From: Hallerella sp963660435
GTDB lineage: Bacteria; Fibrobacterota; Fibrobacteria; Fibrobacterales; Fibrobacteraceae
NCBI GenBank assembly: GCA_963660435.1
Contig: CAVKYI010000026.1
Location: 1 to 28,531 of the forward strand
Reading direction: 5' to 3'
Length of the DNA stretch: 28,531 bases
The notes under the pieces are model-generated. The model was given only the letters and a program-made list of their open reading frames with translations. It was not told the DNA's origin and made no database searches. Made by a program: the position numbers and the translations under genes. This document shows positions 24,452-28,531 of this stretch, piece after piece. Every line of letters begins with the position of its first letter. Within the stretch, counting starts at the first letter, position 1.

Positions 24452-25336
24452 ATGAAAAGTTCAAGTCCGATTCTTTGGCACTTCCTCGCGGTCTTTACGA
24501 TTGCCGTCTGGGGCGCGAGCTTTGTCTCGACGAAGATACTCCTGAATGCGGGATTTCTCCCTACGCACGTCTATCTTCTCCGGTTTGCGCTTGCCTATCT
24601 GATTCTCCTGGCGGTCTCCCACGAGCGGATTTTCGCGAAAACCTTGAAGCACGAGGCGATGCTTGCCTGTTGCGGTCTTACCGCCGGTTCGATTTACTTT
24701 ATAGCGGAAAACACCGCTCTTGAATTTTCTCTCGTTTCGAATGTTTCGCTGATCGTCTGCGCGAATCCATTGCTCACGATGATTTTCGGCGGTCTTCTCT
24801 ATCGGAGCGAACGCCTTCGAAAGCACCAGGTCGTGGGTTCGATTCTTACTTTGTGCGGAATGATCCTTGTCGTTCTGAACGGAAAGTTCATCCTGGAAAT
24901 TTCCCCGGTGGGAGACTTGCTCGCCTTTGTCGCCGCGCTTGTCTGGACCATCTATTCGCTGATGGTACGGCCTCTTGCGGAACGCTATTCGGCGATTTTC
25001 ATTTCCCGGAAAATCTTTTTCTACGGTGCGCTCACCTCGCTTCCCGTCCTGTTTTTTGTCGGGGCGGATATTCCCTGGGCTGCATTCGAAAATCCGGTTG
25101 TCGCGGGGAACTTCCTTTTCCTGGGAATCATCGCGTCTCTTTTCGGCTACGTAATCTGGAACAAGGTACTGCGCGTCATCGGGACGGTTCTCGCTTCGAA
25201 CTACATCTACGCGATCCCGCTCTTTTCCATCGTTCTGTCGGTGATTTTCCTGCACGAACGGATTACGCCCGTCGCCGTTCTTGGCGCGTGCCTGATTCTT
25301 TTTGGAATGCTTCTTGCCGAATACCGGAAAAAATAG
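24452..25336 (+). CDS. EamA/DMT-family inner-membrane transporter
   Basis: A 294-residue protein with ten hydrophobic helices in two EamA halves. Characteristic segments include FTIAVWGASFVSTKILL in helix 1, ENTALEFSLVSNVSLIVCANPLLT in helices 3-4, and the second-half NYIYAIPLFSIVLSVIFLHE. It most likely moves a small metabolite across the inner membrane; the substrate is unknown. ATG 24452 is preferred to an in-frame TTG at 24443. It begins 27 bases after the PAP2 stop and ends 29 bases before ispG. It is only distantly similar to the DMT protein at 1175-2053. Confidence 0.88.
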   Translation: MKSSSPILWHFLAVFTIAVWGASFVSTKILLNAGFLPTHVYLLRFALAYLILLAVSHERIFAKTLKHEAMLACCGLTAGSIYFIAENTALEFSLVSNVSLIVCANPLLTMIFGGLLYRSERLRKHQVVGSILTLCGMILVVLNGKFILEISPVGDLLAFVAALVWTIYSLMVRPLAERYSAIFISRKIFFYGALTSLPVLFFVGADIPWAAFENPVVAGNFLFLGIIASLFGYVIWNKVLRVIGTVLASNYIYAIPLFSIVLSVIFLHERITPVAVLGACLILFGMLLAEYRKK

Positions 25337-25353
25337 GGACGATAAAAAAGTGC

Positions 25354-25359
25354 TATATT
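25354..25359 (+). promoter_or_regulatory. TATATT box 6 bases before ispG
   Basis: TATATT (five of six consensus -10 positions) ends 6 bases before the ispG ATG. The intervening GAAGGC could act as a weak ribosome site if transcription begins further upstream, so leaderless expression is possible but not clear-cut. Confidence 0.35.
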
Positions 25360-25365
25360 GAAGGC

Positions 25366-27102
25366 ATGTCCGAGATATTTGATCTTCCCTATGTAAGGAA
25401 CCGGTTTTCCCCGGTTCGCAGAAAGACTGTCCAGGTAAAGGTTGGCGAATCCGTGATTGGCGGAGGCGCGCCTGTCCTTGTGCAGTCCATGACGACGACA
25501 AAGCCGAAGGATGTGGAAAAGACAGTTGCCGAGACCATCGCGCTGGCAAATGCGGGCTGCGAACTGGTCCGCATTACCGTTCCGACTCTTGCGGATGCGC
25601 AGGCTCTCGAAAACGTGATGAAGGACATTCGGGCGGCGGGCTGCCGGGTTCCCGTTTCGGCGGATATCCATTTTCAGCCGAAGGCCGCTTTCGAGGCTCT
25701 CAAGTGGGTCGAAAAGGTCCGCATCAACCCGGGAAACTTTGTCGATTCGGGCATCGCGACGCTCGACAGGCAGTCCGACAGGAATTTCGAGGAAGGCCGG
25801 GAAAAGGTCTTCGAAACGTTTACTCCGTTCGTGAAGGAGGCGGCGCGTCTTGGTCGCGCGATCCGGATCGGGGTGAACCACGGTTCGCTTTCCGCCCGGA
25901 TGCTCTACCGCTACGGCGATACGGTCGAAGGCATGGTCGAAAGCGCGATGGAATATCTCGCCGTGTGCGAAGCGGAGCGTTTTGACCAGGTGGTCGTAAG
26001 TCTCAAGTCCTCGACGCCGCGCGTGGCGATTTGTGCCTACCGGATGCTCGCCGCGCGTCTCGAAGCGGAGCGTTTCAAGCCGTATCCTTTCCATGTCGGC
26101 GTGACGGAAGCGGGCGCCGGCGAAGACGGAAGGCTCAAGTCTGCGGTCGGGATAGGTTCGCTTCTGCTCGACGGCCTTGCGGATACGATTCGCGTTTCGC
26201 TGACGGAAGACCCGGTGGCGGAGGTGCCCGTTGCGCGGGAGCTAGTTCGGGTTTGCGAACTGCCGCGCGAAGAGCTGAAATTTGAAATCCCCGAATGGAA
26301 AAAGGATCCGTATCACTATGCGCGTCTCGAAACCTCTCCGGTGAACTTTTCTGGCGTTTCGCTCGGCGGAAAGGAGGCTGTGCGGGTAGGTGAAGTGGCG
26401 GATGTCGTAAACATTTCGGGAAAGTCTCGCACGCCCGAATTCGCCTTTACCGGGCTCACTTCCCAGGAAATCGTCGAATTCAGGGACGCCTTCGATATCG
26501 CCGCCTTCGCTTCTGGCGAAAGAAGCGTCCCGGCAGGTTCGCTTGTCGCCTACACCGGCGAGAATTTCACGTTCGGTGTCCGCGCACTCGTTGCCGCCCT
26601 CGCCTCGAAAAACGCGAAAAACCCGATTCTCCTTTACCGGAAAATTTCCGGCGCGGAGAGCGAAAATCTGAAAGTCGCCGCGGAACTTGGCTGTCTTCTC
26701 TCGGACGGGATCGGCGATGCTGTCGTTATCGATGCCGCCGATAGAAAGCTTGCCGTTTCGCTTGCCTTTGACATCTTGCAGGCCGCGGGAGTTCGTCGCA
26801 GCAAGACGGAATTCATCAGCTGCCCGAGCTGCGGACGCACGCTCTACAACATCCAGGATGTGCTCGGAAAAATCAAGGCCAGGCTCGGGCATCTCCAGAA
26901 CCTTTCGATTGCGGTCATGGGCTGCATCGTGAACGGAACGGGCGAAATGGCGGATGCCGACTTCGGCTATGTCGGAGGCGCGCCCGGTTTCATCAATCTC
27001 TTCGAAGGCAAGACGTGCGTAAAGAAGAACGTACCCGAATCGCAGGCTCTCGACGAACTCGTGGAACTAATCAGGAGTCGCGGTCGCTATGTCGAAGAAT
27101 AA
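25366..27102 (+). CDS. ispG: (E)-4-hydroxy-3-methylbut-2-enyl-diphosphate synthase, long form
   Basis: A 578-residue iron-sulfur enzyme of the MEP isoprenoid pathway. It reductively converts 2-C-methyl-D-erythritol 2,4-cyclodiphosphate to HMBPP. The N-terminal TIM barrel (~20-290) has VGGGAPVLVQSMTTTKPKD-like and RINPGNF motifs and GVNHGSLS. The C-terminal domain has the [4Fe-4S] cysteines Cys486, Cys489 (SCPSCGRT) and Cys520 with Glu527 (MGCIVNGTGE). About 200 extra residues between barrel and cluster domain mark the long, three-domain form known from plants, Bacteroidetes and Chlamydiae, versus ~370 residues in E. coli. The start at 25366 is set by MSEIFDLPYVRNRFSPVRR; the same frame extends far upstream over the DMT gene but that part is non-coding. 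All cluster ligands are intact. Confidence 0.96.
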   Translation: MSEIFDLPYVRNRFSPVRRKTVQVKVGESVIGGGAPVLVQSMTTTKPKDVEKTVAETIALANAGCELVRITVPTLADAQALENVMKDIRAAGCRVPVSADIHFQPKAAFEALKWVEKVRINPGNFVDSGIATLDRQSDRNFEEGREKVFETFTPFVKEAARLGRAIRIGVNHGSLSARMLYRYGDTVEGMVESAMEYLAVCEAERFDQVVVSLKSSTPRVAICAYRMLAARLEAERFKPYPFHVGVTEAGAGEDGRLKSAVGIGSLLLDGLADTIRVSLTEDPVAEVPVARELVRVCELPREELKFEIPEWKKDPYHYARLETSPVNFSGVSLGGKEAVRVGEVADVVNISGKSRTPEFAFTGLTSQEIVEFRDAFDIAAFASGERSVPAGSLVAYTGENFTFGVRALVAALASKNAKNPILLYRKISGAESENLKVAAELGCLLSDGIGDAVVIDAADRKLAVSLAFDILQAAGVRRSKTEFISCPSCGRTLYNIQDVLGKIKARLGHLQNLSIAVMGCIVNGTGEMADADFGYVGGAPGFINLFEGKTCVKKNVPESQALDELVELIRSRGRYVEE

Positions 27103-27137
27103 GTCTATATCAAGGAACCTTCACAAAGGAACTCACA

Positions 27138-28307
27138 ATGCGTAAAATCAAAACTCTGAACAATATTTCCAGGAAAGGTCTCGATCTCTTCGGAAACGGC
27201 TACGAAGTCTCGGAATCCGTCGAATCCCCGGACGCGATTCTCGTCCGCAGCGCACAGGTCGATACGGATTCTTTTGATGGTCTGCTCGCTGTCGCCCGTG
27301 CCGGCGCTGGCGTGAACAACATCACTATCGACAAGGCGAGTTCCAAGGGCGTGTGCGTTTTCAATACGCCGGGTGCAAACGCGAATGCCGTCGCGGAACT
27401 CGTGATGACGATTCTCGGAATGTCCGTCCGCCACGTGTCGGAAGCGGAAGCCTGGGTCAAGTCCCTCGATCCGAACGATCCGGCTCTCGACAAGACGATC
27501 GAAAAGGGCAAGAAGATGTTCGCCGGGACGGAACTTGCCGGGAAGACGCTCGGTGTCATCGGACTAGGAAAGATTGGCGTTCTCGTTTCGAACTATGCCC
27601 GCTGGAAAAACATGAAAGTGGTCGCCTACGAACCGTACCCGAGCGCAGCGAACATGCACAAGCTATCGAACGTCGTCACCGTGGTAAAGACGATTGAAGA
27701 GGTGATCGCGAAGTCCGATTTCATCACCGTGCACGTACCGTTCATCAAGGGCGTTACCGAGAACATGCTGAACGAAAAGAATCTCGCGGCGTTCAAGGGG
27801 TCGATCATCATGAACTTTGCGCGTGGCGGCATCGTGAACATGGACACGGTTTACAAGATGCTCGACGAAGGGCGTCTCCAGGCCTATCTCACCGACTTTG
27901 CCGATCCGAAGTCCATGCAGAACCCGAAGATCAAGATCTTCCCGCATCTGGGAGCTTCTACCGAAGAAGCCGAGGAAAACTGCGCGGTGATGGCCGTCGA
28001 AGAGTTGAAGGACTATCTCGAATTCGGCGTGGTCCGCAATTCGGTGAACTTCCCGCCGCTAGACAGTTTCCCCCATGCGGAAGTCAAGAGCCGCGTCGTC
28101 GTGATAAACCAGGACGTTCCGAACATGATTGCGGAAATCACGAAGGTCTTTGGCGCGGCGAACATCAACATCGCAAGCTTCAGCAACAAGTCGAACGGCA
28201 AGATCGGTTACAACCTGATCGACGTGGAATCGGTCGTCGATGATTCCATTATCGATGAGCTGAAGAAACTCGACAAGGTGATTCGCGTCCGCGTGATTCA
28301 TTTCTAG
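27138..28307 (+). CDS. serA: D-3-phosphoglycerate dehydrogenase with C-terminal ACT domain
   Basis: A 389-residue NAD-dependent dehydrogenase, first step of serine synthesis (3-phosphoglycerate to 3-phosphohydroxypyruvate). The NAD motif is GLGKIG (142-147), substrate/catalytic Arg229 in NFARGG, and His270 in FPHLGAST. An ACT domain (~320-389, VVINQDVPNMIAEITKVFG...) could bind serine for feedback control. The catalytic Glu of the E. coli enzyme (in FPTEP) aligns with Asp256 in TDFADP; as I recall, the subfamily seen in Bacteroidetes and Clostridia shares this region type (TDFP). An AAAGGA site precedes ATG 27138, and the start matches MRKIKTLNNIS. The gene lies 35 bases after ispG and is followed by a strong hairpin, so the two may be cotranscribed. 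Confidence 0.92.
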   Translation: MRKIKTLNNISRKGLDLFGNGYEVSESVESPDAILVRSAQVDTDSFDGLLAVARAGAGVNNITIDKASSKGVCVFNTPGANANAVAELVMTILGMSVRHVSEAEAWVKSLDPNDPALDKTIEKGKKMFAGTELAGKTLGVIGLGKIGVLVSNYARWKNMKVVAYEPYPSAANMHKLSNVVTVVKTIEEVIAKSDFITVHVPFIKGVTENMLNEKNLAAFKGSIIMNFARGGIVNMDTVYKMLDEGRLQAYLTDFADPKSMQNPKIKIFPHLGASTEEAEENCAVMAVEELKDYLEFGVVRNSVNFPPLDSFPHAEVKSRVVVINQDVPNMIAEITKVFGAANINIASFSNKSNGKIGYNLIDVESVVDDSIIDELKKLDKVIRVRVIHF

Positions 28308-28328
28308 TTTTCGAAAGATTCAAAAATT

Positions 28329-28367
28329 CAAGGGTCGCCGAAGATTTTCGGCGACCCTTGTGTTTAA
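28329..28367 (+). terminator. Terminator after serA
   Basis: A perfect 14-bp stem: CAAGGGTCGCCGAA (28329-28342) pairs with TTCGGCGACCCTTG (28347-28360) around GATT, followed by the modest T-rich tail TGTTTAAAT. It starts 22 bases after the serA stop codon. Confidence 0.85.
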
Positions 28368-28453
28368 ATACAAGGTAATTTACTGGGCGGAGAGTCTTTC
28401 TCCGGAATGGAAAATTGGAAATTCTTGATGCAACGATGTTTCTATAAATTTAC

Positions 28454-28482
28454 TTGCGACTTGATGGACGGCATATTATCTT
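28454..28482 (+). promoter_or_regulatory. Promoter TTGCGA-17-TATCTT for the gene at the right edge
   Basis: A -35-like TTGCGA (28454-28459), exactly 17 bases of spacer and TATCTT (28477-28482) lie 20 bases before the last ATG. This is the best-spaced example of the TATCTT-type promoter in the window. Upstream, CGGAGA and TCTCCG pair as a small hairpin around 28386-28402. Confidence 0.55.
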
Positions 28483-28502
28483 TTTCTTGTTGAGGTTATG
28501 GT

Positions 28503-28531
28503 ATGGAAAATTTTTACTGCAAGTTTGCTTT
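28503..28531 (+). CDS. Start of a truncated gene at the window edge
   Basis: Only nine codons and part of a tenth are inside the window (MENFYCKFA...). GAGG (28492-28495) is 7 bases from ATG 28503, which favours this start. ATG 28498 opens another frame (MVWKIFTASLL...) that looks more like a signal peptide but sits only 2 bases from the GAGG. The frame and product cannot be decided from the window; the promoter just upstream makes a gene here likely. Confidence 0.4.

Noticed and set aside
24853..25365. Upstream extension of the ispG frame to 749 residues
   Set aside because: It lies wholly over the DMT transporter gene in another frame; family homology starts at MSEIFDLPYVRNRF, 25366.

Overview
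The window looks like a chromosomal segment of a Fibrobacter-type bacterium (phylum Fibrobacterota), probably gut or rumen associated. The best evidence is the lipoprotein at 16010-16711, which carries the Fibrobacter succinogenes major paralogous (FISUMP) domain behind a serine-rich linker. The Gram-negative cell plan (lipobox lipoproteins, an outer-membrane beta-barrel) agrees. The assignment rests on recognised motifs, not on a database search.

Layout. 1-182: intergenic DNA with degenerate CTAAGCTCT repeats. 183-4265: a beta-barrel outer-membrane protein (-), an EamA/DMT exporter (-), an acidic lipoprotein (+) and gapA (-), the last two converging on a shared terminator. 4401-8186: a large lipoprotein with TPRs and a transglutaminase-like domain. 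8198-19755: an AT-richer accessory block. It holds a 1561-residue DUF4011/SF1 helicase/Vsr-like nuclease/DUF3320 protein with foreign-looking codon use, a 296-base gap, and a tightly packed six-gene set (DUF805 membrane protein, Cys-rich secreted protein, FISUMP lipoprotein, two paralogues of which only the second keeps a TM2 domain, membrane-anchored TPR protein). 19799-22610: a YfhO-family membrane protein and a 36-residue membrane peptide missed by ORF-length cut-offs, both (-). 22672-28307: an ArsR-methyltransferase fusion (-), divergent from a PAP2 phosphatase, then a second DMT exporter, long-form ispG and a serA-type dehydrogenase (+). A new gene starts at the right edge.

How the parts relate. 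Core metabolism is represented by glycolysis (gapA), isoprenoid precursor synthesis (ispG) and serine synthesis (serA), interleaved with envelope genes. The helicase-nuclease resembles single-gene phage-defence proteins and sits 11 bases behind a resident gene, so it may be expressed by read-through. The six-gene set is envelope-directed and operon-like, and is the best candidate for an undescribed system, though its function cannot be read from sequence.

Two translation-start styles are visible. One gene group has clear Shine-Dalgarno sites. The other has a TANNTT box 6-9 bases before ATG and mostly no Shine-Dalgarno, as expected for leaderless mRNAs. No tRNA, rRNA, CRISPR array, transposase or integrase was seen.
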